NCBI GenBank assembly: GCA_937998875.1
Contig: CALLBO010000005.1
Span: forward strand, 27,898-91,897
Reading direction: 5' to 3'
DNA: 64,000 nt
DNA from: an uncultured Granulosicoccaceae bacterium
Lineage (GTDB): Bacteria > Pseudomonadota > Gammaproteobacteria > Granulosicoccales > Granulosicoccaceae
In this document: positions 53,226 through 64,000 of the stretch, piece by piece
Layout: each line of letters begins with the position of its first letter
Position numbering within the stretch: the stretch's first letter is position 1
Notes under the pieces: model-generated
What the model saw: the letters and a program-made list of their open reading frames with translations, nothing else
What the model was told of the DNA's origin: nothing
Databases searched by the model: none
Position numbers and translations under genes: made by a program

Positions 53226-53486
53226 CTAGTTTCTACGTTTTAGGATTAAGTTGATTGCTAGTAAGGCAGCACTGCCAAATGCGGAAAACAGTAGCCCATC
53301 AATGAGATTGCCGACAAGACGAATGTCAGCCAGATCCGCCAGTAACATACCGGCGAACGCACCGAGTACACCGATACCCATACAAAGAGGTCTTGAAATC
53401 CGGTTGTGTGGAAATAGTTGGAAAAAAATATTTCCGATGATAACGCCTACCGCAATGAATACGGACACGGCCAGTAGCTTGATCAT
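53226..53486 (-). CDS. Small integral membrane protein (GlsB/YeaQ-like)
   Basis: 86 residues with three hydrophobic segments: LLAVSVFIAVGVIIGNIFF, MGIGVLGAFAGMLLA, LIDGLLFSAFGSAALLAINLI. The size and the GIGVLGAFAGMLL/LIDGLLFSAFGSAALL pattern resemble the GlsB/YeaQ/YmgE transglycosylase-associated family, which has no enzymatic evidence of its own. It begins at ATG 53486 and precedes the hydrolase gene by 14 bp. Confidence 0.65.
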   Translation of the reverse strand: MIKLLAVSVFIAVGVIIGNIFFQLFPHNRISRPLCMGIGVLGAFAGMLLADLADIRLVGNLIDGLLFSAFGSAALLAINLILKRRN

Positions 53487-53756
53487 TGTTGAACCTTAAA
53501 GGGTTGAGCCAATATGGGTAGTGCGGGTGTAGCAGAATCCCGTTTGAATAATCCGGCTGACAATAAATTGTCGGGATGAAGCAGACCATAGCGTCATCAG
53601 CCCTGTAAACACAACTGTAAACACGGTCATTCAGGGGTGGTACTTGCTTTGCGGCTCTCCGGTCCACCGGCCACGGTATGCGTGTGTCGAAGAATTGGCT
53701 GACCTGACAGGTTGTTACTTTTACCGTTCAGGGTGCTGCAAAGTGAGCGATATCCC

Positions 53757-55481
53757 GTGCAAGATACTTTATTTCATTCCTGGAGAAGCCAGCCCGCCGG
53801 TAAAGCGCTGCGGTGGAGCGCGCTATTGGCAGTGACGGTCTCAACGCCGCTTTTAACGCCGCTCGCATTTGCGCAGATACCAGATCCGGAGATGGCGGAC
53901 TTGGATCAGGATGGCGTAGCGGATGTCAACGACATTGATCAGGATAACGACGGTATTATCAACACACTTGAAGGTGTTCAGCGCCTTACTAATTTGTCTG
54001 GTAGTCCGGCACATCACTATGCCGTGAATCCCTCTAACTCATCGTCACGAGAGTTATCCGTAAGCTACGATCTGGTCAGTACTGTTGATGGTCATACTGC
54101 GCAGCTAACAGGCAGTGTCATGAGTAGTGACACGCTGGTTGAGTGGTCTTTACACAATGACCAACCTAAGCTGCGTAATCTCACATCGGGCAGCTCAGTG
54201 GTGCAATGGACTGTTGCAGGCGCAGCTGGCGATATTGATTTTACGATTAGTGACCTGGATGGGTTACGGTCAGAGACGGTTGCGGTGAGCATTAATTCGA
54301 TTGTAGGTTACTCATTATCGCTGAATTCCAATATCGCTGTGAATATCAACAGCGATAAAATAATTTTTACCGGCACAGGCGCCGGTGGAGATTCTATTGA
54401 TGATCTTGTAACGCTGCACTTTAGAGGTAACTCCGCCAACATGGAGCTGACGTATTCTAATAGATATCTTGTTGCTGATAACCAAAGTGATAATTTAAGT
54501 GGTGATATCGAAATTGCGGGTTTCCGGCATAGCCTTCAGCATTTCTCATACACCTACTTCACTCCGGTTACGCGACACCGCGATACTGATGCAGATGGTG
54601 TTGCCGACCATCGTGATCTGGATAGCGACAATGATGGCCTTGGTGATGTGATTGAATCTGGCGGAATAGATTCGGATAACGATAATCTGATAGACGGTGC
54701 AGTTGATGCGAACGGATTGTCAATAAATGTTAATCCTGACCATACCCCGACCACTGTCGCCGCTGTCTATCAGGCAGACCGCTTAGTAAGCGGCGACGAT
54801 AGTGACGGTGATGGATTGCTCTCCTCGATAGACGCTGAACCGGATCAGTTTGGCGGATCGCGCACAGGCACAGATTCCGACAACGATGGTCTCGATGATC
54901 TGGATGAAATACGAATATATCTTACTGATCCCGGACAGTCTGATTCGGACCTCGATGGTCTTGGTGATGCGGCGGAGATTAATCAATATCATACTGATCC
55001 ATTACAGACTGATTCTGATAATGACGGGCTGAGCGATAGTGATGAGATAAACCAACACGAGACCAATCCGAATAACATTGACAGCGACGTTGATGGAAAA
55101 ACCGACAGCGAAGAAATAAAAGGTGGCACAGATCCTTTGGTGTTTGATGCGATCGTTGTTGAGAGCCCGGTTGTGATTGTGACTCCCAGCGTAAGAGAAA
55201 ATGAACCCGTTTCCCCCGTTGAACCAGAACCTGACCTGCGGCTGGAAACCGAAGCGGAAGAAATGAGGGAATCGGCTGACGGTACGTTACCAGGCCCCGA
55301 TGCTTTGTTAGCTGATGACGCGCTCGCAGCCTATACAGCATCATTACGTACTGGGCTTAGTGGTGCCGGGTGCTCACTTATGACATCCAGTGGCAGATCT
55401 GCACCGCTTCTGCCATTAATAGCGTGTTTGGCACTTGCAGCGCTTGCACGAAACTCCAGACGCAGGAACGCCAGTGCATAA
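53757..55481 (+). CDS. Secreted surface protein with calcium-type TSP3 repeats and C-terminal sorting-like tail
   Basis: About 574 residues from a GTG at 53757, followed by a signal peptide (LLAVTVSTPLLTPLAFA); an upstream TTG start (53712) is possible. Acidic DxDxDG repeats follow: DLDQDGVADVNDIDQDNDG at the N terminus, then a beta-rich region, then many repeats such as DSDNDGLDDLDE and DSDLDGLGDAAE between residues about 280 and 460, typical of thrombospondin type-3 calcium sites. The C terminus reads GAGCSLMTSSGRSAPLLPLI then a hydrophobic stretch and RNSRRR: a Cys-containing motif, one membrane segment and a basic end, like JDVT/MYXO-type sorting signals. It is probably anchored at the surface. 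Confidence 0.7.
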   Translation: MQDTLFHSWRSQPAGKALRWSALLAVTVSTPLLTPLAFAQIPDPEMADLDQDGVADVNDIDQDNDGIINTLEGVQRLTNLSGSPAHHYAVNPSNSSSRELSVSYDLVSTVDGHTAQLTGSVMSSDTLVEWSLHNDQPKLRNLTSGSSVVQWTVAGAAGDIDFTISDLDGLRSETVAVSINSIVGYSLSLNSNIAVNINSDKIIFTGTGAGGDSIDDLVTLHFRGNSANMELTYSNRYLVADNQSDNLSGDIEIAGFRHSLQHFSYTYFTPVTRHRDTDADGVADHRDLDSDNDGLGDVIESGGIDSDNDNLIDGAVDANGLSINVNPDHTPTTVAAVYQADRLVSGDDSDGDGLLSSIDAEPDQFGGSRTGTDSDNDGLDDLDEIRIYLTDPGQSDSDLDGLGDAAEINQYHTDPLQTDSDNDGLSDSDEINQHETNPNNIDSDVDGKTDSEEIKGGTDPLVFDAIVVESPVVIVTPSVRENEPVSPVEPEPDLRLETEAEEMRESADGTLPGPDALLADDALAAYTASLRTGLSGAGCSLMTSSGRSAPLLPLIACLALAALARNSRRRNASA

Positions 55482-56043
55482 ATTTTTTATACTTCTATGT
55501 TGTATAGCCCTTGTCAGCTGTGATGCGGCTGAACCGTCAGCGGACTCAGCGAAAACTATTATCGTTGATGATGATAACGGTAATGCCAAATCCCTGAATG
55601 ATGATGCCCCCGGCAGGCTCGTTACGTTGTTTCTTGAGTATCAGCTACCCAATAGTTACACACCTGCTATTGACGGCCGCACAATTGTTGCCGAGCCGGT
55701 ATACACGGTACCCGGTTCAATGGCACGCGGGCAGGGTTTAGTCGATGGAGTCAGCGTTGTTTATGTCGGTGCGAGCTGTTCAGAGCTGCAGAGTAAATAT
55801 CCATCGTTATATGATTGTGTCGAGCAGGAAACCGATGTGTTGCAGTATGGCGAAGCCGAGTCGAGTACCACTACGAACAGCGATGGCTTTGCGTCGATGT
55901 ATCTCGGTGACGCCGGGAAGTATCGTTTGCGTGTCCAGAGTTTTGTAACCGTCGAAGACCCGAAGTGCTACTGGGGAGGTGAACGGTCAATAAACCTCGG
56001 TGAGTCTGACGTCTCTATACCGCTACTCGTCTTCTGCGAGTAG
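55474..56043 (+). CDS. Lipoprotein with extracellular beta domain, coupled to the TSP3 protein
   Basis: About 189 residues from the GTG at 55474, which overlaps the stop of the preceding gene by 8 bp and gives a lipoprotein signal (FFILLCCIALVSC). After the Cys comes an Asp/Asn-rich linker, then a beta-rich domain with cysteine pairs (GASCSELQSKYPSLYDCVE and PKCYWGGERS), plausibly a small disulfide-bonded fold. No family recognised. Coupling to the sorting-tail protein suggests a shared role at the cell surface. The next gene is convergent. Confidence 0.65.
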   Translation: MHKFFILLCCIALVSCDAAEPSADSAKTIIVDDDNGNAKSLNDDAPGRLVTLFLEYQLPNSYTPAIDGRTIVAEPVYTVPGSMARGQGLVDGVSVVYVGASCSELQSKYPSLYDCVEQETDVLQYGEAESSTTTNSDGFASMYLGDAGKYRLRVQSFVTVEDPKCYWGGERSINLGESDVSIPLLVFCE

Positions 56044-56061
56044 GATAACCGTGCGTTACGG

Positions 56062-57858
56062 TCATGCAGCTTTGCTGGGTTGGTTTTCTGCTAACAGTAA
56101 TTCTTCAAAGGCGTTTGCAATTAATGGCCTACTGCGCAAATAGCCCTGGTACAGCTCGCAGTTCAGTTGTTGCATGAATTGCAGCTGTGTTTCGGTTTCT
56201 ACTCCTTCCGCCACAACGGACATCTCGAGATCGTGTGCCAGAGATACCATTGCACGTACGATTGGTGCACGGTGATTCTCGGTTTGTATTTCTTCAATGA
56301 AGGCGCGGTCGATTTTAAGTTCATCCAGTGGAAAGCGCTGCAGATAACTCAATGAAGAATAGCCGGTACCGAAGTCATCGATCGAAAGACTGATACCCAG
56401 TGATTTCAGTCCACGTAAAAGTTCTATGTTGGACTCGGCGTTTTCCATCACCATGCTCTCTGTCAGTTCCAGAGTCAGGCAACTTGCTGGCAAGCCTGAT
56501 TCTTCCAGGCTGTCCTTGGTAGTGCGGCGCATATCTGAATCGTGTATTTGTCTGATCGACATATTCACTGCTATGTGGAAATCAAAGCCGAACTTCTCGC
56601 GCCACACCGCTGCCTGAGCGCAAGCCTCTTTTAGCACCCATTCACCGATCGGGATGATCTGACCGGTGCGCTCAGCTATAGAGATAAACTGATCCGGTCC
56701 AACAAAGCCAAGATCTTTGCTAATCCATCGTACCAGCGCCTCGGCACCGATTATCCTTCCAGACTTTACATCCACTTTTGGTTGATACGTAACGCGCAAT
56801 TCGTTTCTTTCGATTGCTGTTTGCAGTCCTGTTTCAATAGCGAGAATACTGGCTGATTCTTCATCCATGCTTGTCGAGTAGAACGTGAGGTTCTCTTTGC
56901 CGCCGTGGTCTCGGACGTGAGACATGGCTGTTTCTGCGTTACTTAACAGTGTTTGGACGTCGTCGCCATCATTCGGGTATAGCGCTATGCCAATTTTTGT
57001 GGAGGTGAAATATAGCTGCTCGTCGAGTTTAATAGACTGGCCGGTGTCAGTTACTATTTTGCGGGCCAGCATTGTGACCTGTTCCGGTTTGGAGGCTGGA
57101 CCCATAAACACGGCGAACTTGTCGCCGCCTACACGTGCAACTTTGACACTAGTTTCAATCCCGAGAGCGTTTTGAATGCTGCACGTTGATTGAATCGACG
57201 CTTGTAATCGCCTGGCAAAAGTTTGGATAATCTTATTGCCGTTTTCACGTCCTATCGATGAGTTAATGCTTTTAATATTTTCAATGTGGATATGCAGTAA
57301 AGCACCCTTTTCCTTATTGCCGCTCATCAGGATTGTTTGAGAGTCCACAGCTTCCATAAACGTATCGCGCTTTGGCAACCCGGTCAGCTGATCAAAGTTA
57401 ATCAGGTGGTGTTGATAGGCTTTTGCACCAAGCGTATTGCGTAGTCTCAGCGCTAGTTCGCTTGCGTCCACCGGCTTGGCAAGAAAGTCCATAGCGCCGA
57501 GTTGCAGTGCTTTGAGCTTTGTTTCTGCGTCGTCGGATGACGTTAGGATTACCACAGGAATGTGTGTAAGCGATTTGTCGTTACGCATCATTTGCAGGAT
57601 GTCGAATCCGGAAACATCTGGCATCATTAAATCAAGCAACACCACATCCGGTTTGCTTTGGCGCATGATTTCAATGGCTTGTACCGATTCAGACGTGCTT
57701 GTGAAGTTTGTGTAGCCTTCACCTTCCAGGTATGTTTGCAGTACCTCAGTGTTAATCGGCTCATCATCTACAAGCATGATTCTGGCATTGGCGATAAGAG
57801 CTTCGTATTGATTCGAATCTCCGTCACTATCCAGATTGTTAAAGCTGCCGTTGTACAT
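56062..57858 (-). CDS. Response regulator with REC, degenerate GGDEF and EAL domains
   Basis: 598 residues: REC domain at about residues 27-140 (MLVDDEPINTEVL, the phospho-Asp in VVLLDLMMPDVSGF, and the conserved Lys in FLAKPVD). A GGDEF-type domain follows whose signature is GGDKF, with LPKRD in place of the usual substrate residues, so cyclase activity is doubtful. Then a full EAL domain: GAEALVRW, NMSIRQI, LELTESMVMENAE, SIDDFGTGYSSL, ELKIDRAFIEEI and VAEGVETE. It most likely hydrolyses cyclic-di-GMP when phosphorylated. It lies 24 bp after the hybrid kinase on the same strand. Confidence 0.88.
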   Translation of the reverse strand: MYNGSFNNLDSDGDSNQYEALIANARIMLVDDEPINTEVLQTYLEGEGYTNFTSTSESVQAIEIMRQSKPDVVLLDLMMPDVSGFDILQMMRNDKSLTHIPVVILTSSDDAETKLKALQLGAMDFLAKPVDASELALRLRNTLGAKAYQHHLINFDQLTGLPKRDTFMEAVDSQTILMSGNKEKGALLHIHIENIKSINSSIGRENGNKIIQTFARRLQASIQSTCSIQNALGIETSVKVARVGGDKFAVFMGPASKPEQVTMLARKIVTDTGQSIKLDEQLYFTSTKIGIALYPNDGDDVQTLLSNAETAMSHVRDHGGKENLTFYSTSMDEESASILAIETGLQTAIERNELRVTYQPKVDVKSGRIIGAEALVRWISKDLGFVGPDQFISIAERTGQIIPIGEWVLKEACAQAAVWREKFGFDFHIAVNMSIRQIHDSDMRRTTKDSLEESGLPASCLTLELTESMVMENAESNIELLRGLKSLGISLSIDDFGTGYSSLSYLQRFPLDELKIDRAFIEEIQTENHRAPIVRAMVSLAHDLEMSVVAEGVETETQLQFMQQLNCELYQGYLRSRPLIANAFEELLLAENQPSKAA

Positions 57859-57882
57859 TTGTTATTAGCCGTGTTTCCGTTA

Positions 57883-60819
<2,937 letters not shown>

Positions 60820-61021
60820 TGTCCTGCTTCCCGATTGTTCGGCTTACTGCTTAACGCGATGTCAATCAACCAGATATTCAATTTTCCTGCCTCTCATCCG
60901 GACCTTGTTCAGAGTTTGGCGTATCTTTTTCCGCCTCCACAAGATCTTCCAATGAATCATCATCCTCGATACCTTCATTGTTGTTCAGGCTAGACAAAAT
61001 CGGCAGTGGATCAATGTTTCT

Positions 61022-61177
61022 CTATGCTGGTAGTGACGAAATAACGCCTCCAGGGAACAGGCCGCCACGCTCCAGCCGGATCACCGAGCCGATCAGGCAG
61101 TCTGCCGACACACCTGCCGCGCCACTGAGAACATATCTATTCAGAGTCCGACCTTTGTAACTGTTCTCGTTGCTCAT
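61022..61177 (-). CDS. Short hypothetical ORF possibly truncated by an in-frame TAG
   Basis: A 51-codon frame, from ATG 61177 (right after a TGA) to TAG at 61022-61024. The same frame stays open beyond the TAG for 47 further codons to TGA at 60878-60880, and that second part reads like a normal acidic protein end (ILSSLNNNEGIEDDD and EDLVEAEKDTPNSEQG). The composition on both sides of the TAG is similar, so the intact gene may once have encoded about 98 residues. It overlaps the frame at 61137-61400 by 41 bp. No family recognised; no ribosome-binding site was clear. Confidence 0.4.
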   Translation of the reverse strand: MSNENSYKGRTLNRYVLSGAAGVSADCLIGSVIRLERGGLFPGGVISSLPA

Positions 61178-61400
61178 TCAACTGTGTCAGGAGAACGGTG
61201 TTGTTTAAAGCTTGTGTGTCTTGGTTAAAGAAGAGATCGGCAAGGCTGCGGTATTCCTGTAAATCGATAACTGAACTGGTCTCTGTGAGGGAGTTCACAT
61301 TGAATGATCGAGCGGTTTTGATCGAACGCGTCAGTAAATCGAAATCACGTGAGATAGTGGCCTGGCTGATAAAGACACAGCTTGGCCAGGATGATGACAC
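61137..61400 (-). CDS. Hypothetical protein upstream of the kinase operon (uncertain)
   Basis: 87 residues from a GTG start. Apart from a cysteine-containing N terminus, the sequence has natural composition: helices SLTETSSVIDLQEYRSLADL and LLTQLNEQREQLQ near the end. It is on the same strand as the kinase genes and precedes the interrupted frame at 61022-61177, which it overlaps, so both could be small upstream genes of that operon, or one could be an artefact. Family unknown. Confidence 0.4.
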   Translation of the reverse strand: MSSSWPSCVFISQATISRDFDLLTRSIKTARSFNVNSLTETSSVIDLQEYRSLADLFFNQDTQALNNTVLLTQLNEQREQLQRSDSE

Positions 61401-61487
61401 TACTTATAGATAGTGAGGCTCACGCTATGGTTGACGGAGTTTTTTGCTTTGTTGTGGTCCACGAATTAGCCGCGAAGAACACCGTTT

Positions 61488-62882
61488 TTAATTGAAAAAT
61501 CCGTCGATAGCTGCCTGGATTGATTGGATGGTTGCATCGCACGAGTGCATCACCTCGCTATTTTGCAATTGCTGCAACGCATAAGGTGGAGCGGTTGGAG
61601 TTGTACCTGTGGCTTTCTCCACTGCTGCACTGAATTTGGCTGGATGCGCAGTTTCCACAATCACTGTTTCTGCATCTGCATCTGCATCGGGTCCAAGAGT
61701 TGTGTAGGCGTGAACAGCGGTTGCTGTGTGCGGACAGATTGTCTTGTTGAATTCAGTCTGCATATACTGCATGGCGCTGTTGGCTTCCCCCTCTGAACAT
61801 TTAAGTGCCCGGAAATCTGTTGTCAGGGTTTGCATTTCTGTTTCTGTCAACTCATACCTGCTGCGGTTCTCCAGAGATTGCTGCGCGCTTTGAACAGCCG
61901 TACCGTCACAATTTTTGATGTGCCATAGTAGTCTTTCAAAATTGCTGGATACTTGTATGTCCATACTGGGTGAGATAGTTTTTACTGTAGCAGTGCCCTG
62001 CATAATGCTGCTTTCGAAGAGCCTCGGAAGAACATCGTTGTCATTTGATGTAACGATTAATCGATTGATTGGTGCGCCCATCTGCTTGGCAATATAGGCC
62101 GCATAAACGTTACCGAAGTTTCCGGTGGGTACTATAAAGCTGCTCGCTTTACCGGTTTTTTTTTGTATTAGCCCACTAGTGCGGAAGTAGTAAGCGGTTT
62201 GCAACAGAATTCTCACCATGTTTATGGAGTTAACTGCCGTATAGCCATAGTCTTTCGCAGCCTCAGTTTGATAAAGTGCTTTAACCATATTCTGGCAGGC
62301 ATCAAAATCACCCTTCACGCATAGTGTTAAAACATTGTCTGCACCGGTGGTGGTCATTTGTTTGCGTTGAAACTCCGATACGCCTCCCTCCGGAAACAGC
62401 ACTACCGCACGGAGATTATCTCGATTCGCAAATGCTGAAACGGTAGCCGCACCGGTATCACCGGAGGTGGCACAAAGTACGGTTGCCTGACGGTTTTCTT
62501 GCTTTAGCACAGTGGCGATAATCTCTGCCAGTGGTGCAAGTGCAAAATCTTTGAACGCGAGCGTCGGGCCGTGCATGAGTTCCAGAGCCCAGAGGCCGTC
62601 TTTTAGCTGCGTGACAGGTGGCCCGACCGGTTGTTGGAAACCCTGCACCGCTTTGCTGACAACTTCAGTTATATTTCCTGTTGCGAGCGAGTCAGCGCCG
62701 AAGAGTTCGAGGACCTGACCGGCGATTTCTGCATATTCACCACTGAGCAGTGCCGCCAGTTCCCGGGTGCTGAGTGACGGCCATTTCTCCGGTACAAACA
62801 GTCCGCCGTCACTGGCGGTGCCGCGGGTCAGGATCTGTGCGAGGTTTAGTGATTCTCCGCCGCGTGTGCTTATGTAATTCAA
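61488..62882 (-). CDS. thrC: Threonine synthase
   Basis: About 464 residues from the TTG at 62882, which yields the canonical start MNYISTRGGESLNL; a longer frame from TTG 62930 would add 16 unconserved residues, so the exact start is uncertain. Features: GTASDGGLFVPE, MHGPTLAFKDFALAPL with the PLP-binding Lys, CATSGDTGAATVSAF (phosphate loop), PEGGVSEFQRKQM, TAVNSINMVRIL, and FIVPTGNFGNVYAAYIAKQMG. It converts O-phosphohomoserine to threonine. The stop TAA is at 61488-61490. It is not next to thrA or thrB in this window. Confidence 0.92.
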   Translation of the reverse strand: MNYISTRGGESLNLAQILTRGTASDGGLFVPEKWPSLSTRELAALLSGEYAEIAGQVLELFGADSLATGNITEVVSKAVQGFQQPVGPPVTQLKDGLWALELMHGPTLAFKDFALAPLAEIIATVLKQENRQATVLCATSGDTGAATVSAFANRDNLRAVVLFPEGGVSEFQRKQMTTTGADNVLTLCVKGDFDACQNMVKALYQTEAAKDYGYTAVNSINMVRILLQTAYYFRTSGLIQKKTGKASSFIVPTGNFGNVYAAYIAKQMGAPINRLIVTSNDNDVLPRLFESSIMQGTATVKTISPSMDIQVSSNFERLLWHIKNCDGTAVQSAQQSLENRSRYELTETEMQTLTTDFRALKCSEGEANSAMQYMQTEFNKTICPHTATAVHAYTTLGPDADADAETVIVETAHPAKFSAAVEKATGTTPTAPPYALQQLQNSEVMHSCDATIQSIQAAIDGFFN

Positions 62883-63029
62883 CAGAAATTGCTCTAAAGT
62901 GGTATCGATTGCAGGTAGCAATTCTAACAAGTTTCATGTGTACAGTAACAGTAGTAGTGTAACCGGTGTTTCTGTGCCCAGTGCTTCTTAATATAGCGCC
63001 AACTGTCAGGCAACTGCCGTGAGTAGCGA

Positions 63030-64000
63030 ATGAGTGACGACAATACAAATTCTCCAACGCAGGGTAATACTGGCAAGGGCGTTGTGCGAAAAAAACGCAG
63101 ACGACGTACCAGGTCTGTCGCAAGTGCATCAATAGTTCAGAAGCCTTTTGCACAGCCGGTCCGGAATTTCGCACCGGTCGATCTGGCTTCAGAGGATGCA
63201 GTTGAGAAGATACATCATGCTTCGTTAAAAGTTCTCGGTGAAACCGGCATCAAGGTCCTACACGATGGCGCCAGAGTCATCATGAAAGATGCTGGCGCTG
63301 ATGTCGATGAGAGCACCCAGACCGTTCGCTTCGATGAACAGCTAATTGTGAAGCATCTGGCTACGGTGCCGTCGCAATTTACTTTGCACGCGCGAAACGC
63401 TGAACACAATCTGACAGTAGGTGGGAATCATTTACTGTTCGGTTTGATGGGCAGCGCGCCCAACAGTTCCTGTCTGGAATATGGCAGGCGTACCGGAAAT
63501 CAAAAAGACTATCGTGATTTTCTCCGACTCGGGCAAATGCATAATATCCTTCACTTTATTGGCGGCTATCCGGTTGAACCTACCGATATTCATGCGTCAG
63601 TCAGGCACCTTGACTGCATTGCTGACTACATAACGCTTACCGACAAGAGTTTCTGCATCTATTCACTTGGTCATGAGCGCGTTACGGATGCAATAGAAAT
63701 GACACGCATTGCGCGTGGAATCAGTTCCGAACAACTCGCAAAAGAGCCATCTGTTTTCACGATAATTAATACCAACTCACCGCTGCAGCTTGATATTCCA
63801 ATGATGCAGGGCATCATTGATATGGCTTCGATGAATCAGCCTGTGGTCATTACACCATTTACACTGTCTGGTGCGATGGCACCGGTGACTATTCCCGGTG
63901 CGCTGGTTTTGCAGAACGCAGAGGCGTTGGCGGGGATTGCATTTTCTCAAATGGTCAGGCCGGGCGCACCGGCCATGTATGGTGGCTTTACCTCGAATGT
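63030..64000 (+). CDS. Trimethylamine methyltransferase family protein (MttB-like), N-terminal part
   Basis: The window ends inside this gene; 323 codons are visible from ATG 63030. A basic leader (KKRRRRTRSVASAS) precedes the MttB TIM-barrel: HHASLKVLGETGIKVLHDGA, TLHARNAEHNLTVGG, MGSAPNSSCLEYGRRTGNQ, ITLTDKSFCIYSLGHERV, MDMASMNQPVVITPFTLSG-like core, and GAPAMYGGFTSN. Family members transfer methyl groups from trimethylamine or glycine betaine to a corrinoid protein. No in-frame TAG (pyrrolysine codon) is seen in the visible part, so it is probably the non-pyrrolysine form, which often acts on betaine or other quaternary amines. The cognate corrinoid protein should lie to the right. Confidence 0.85.
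   Translation, partial: MSDDNTNSPTQGNTGKGVVRKKRRRRTRSVASASIVQKPFAQPVRNFAPVDLASEDAVEKIHHASLKVLGETGIKVLHDGARVIMKDAGADVDESTQTVRFDEQLIVKHLATVPSQFTLHARNAEHNLTVGGNHLLFGLMGSAPNSSCLEYGRRTGNQKDYRDFLRLGQMHNILHFIGGYPVEPTDIHASVRHLDCIADYITLTDKSFCIYSLGHERVTDAIEMTRIARGISSEQLAKEPSVFTIINTNSPLQLDIPMMQGIIDMASMNQPVVITPFTLSGAMAPVTIPGALVLQNAEALAGIAFSQMVRPGAPAMYGGFTSN

Noticed and set aside
61022..61024. The in-frame TAG read as a pyrrolysine codon, given an MttB-family gene nearby
   Set aside because: The small frame has no methyltransferase features, and nothing in the window suggests pyl genes. A nonsense mutation is simpler.

Overview
The window is chromosomal DNA of a free-living, probably marine gammaproteobacterium. 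Evidence: a glyS-gmhB junction, the Entner-Doudoroff cluster zwf-pgl/edd/eda with a HexR-type regulator and HexR-like operators, TrmB, Pqi (MCE) lipid-transport genes, many lipoproteins, and a non-pyrrolysine-looking trimethylamine methyltransferase (MttB) at the right edge. A Granulosicoccus-like lineage would fit, but that is an impression from gene content, not a computed placement. No prophage, transposase, CRISPR array, rRNA or tRNA was found.

Layout. 1-10 kb: end of glyS, gmhB, a sulfite-reductase operon (DUF2849-cysI-DUF934) divergent from an Lrp/AsnC regulator, then small acetyltransferase and GFA genes, a decayed PhoX/GNAT remnant, and two photolyase/cryptochrome-family genes. One of these has a frameshift; the other has its FAD domain first. 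10-20 kb: a secreted protein, an MsbA-like ABC exporter, a structured intergenic repeat, a TraF-like outer-membrane protein, a YugP-type protease with TatD, an aldo/keto reductase and an SLC13/RCK transporter. 20-31 kb: trmB, the pqiA(split)-pqiB-pqiC operon, a class III aminotransferase, three tandem SGNH (sialate O-acetylesterase-type) lipoproteins and AMP nucleosidase. 31-39.5 kb: DUF1223, a copper-type cluster (multicopper oxidase, cytochrome c, DUF411), then a DUF6502-lipoprotein operon divergent from a beta-propeller lipoprotein. The intergenic region between them holds two matching operator-like palindromes.

39.6-46 kb: an acetate kinase fused to a PduL-type phosphotransacylase, an RgpF-like glycan protein, a zinc alcohol dehydrogenase, two YbjQ proteins and an M48 peptidase. 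46-52 kb: the Entner-Doudoroff module; edd-eda and zwf-pgl diverge from a 200-bp region with one HexR-like box near each start, and hexR follows. A 168-bp imperfect palindrome sits between pgl and hexR and supplies the pgl stop codon. 52-64 kb: a hydrolase, a small membrane protein, a calcium-repeat surface protein with a C-terminal sorting-like tail coupled to a lipoprotein, a REC-GGDEF-EAL regulator and its hybrid kinase with two HPt domains, two small uncertain ORFs, threonine synthase, and the MttB-family gene cut by the window end.

Best candidates for something little described: the FAD-first photolyase-like protein, the DUF6502/beta-propeller module with paired palindromes, the AckA-PduL fusion, and the long palindromic element at the end of pgl.
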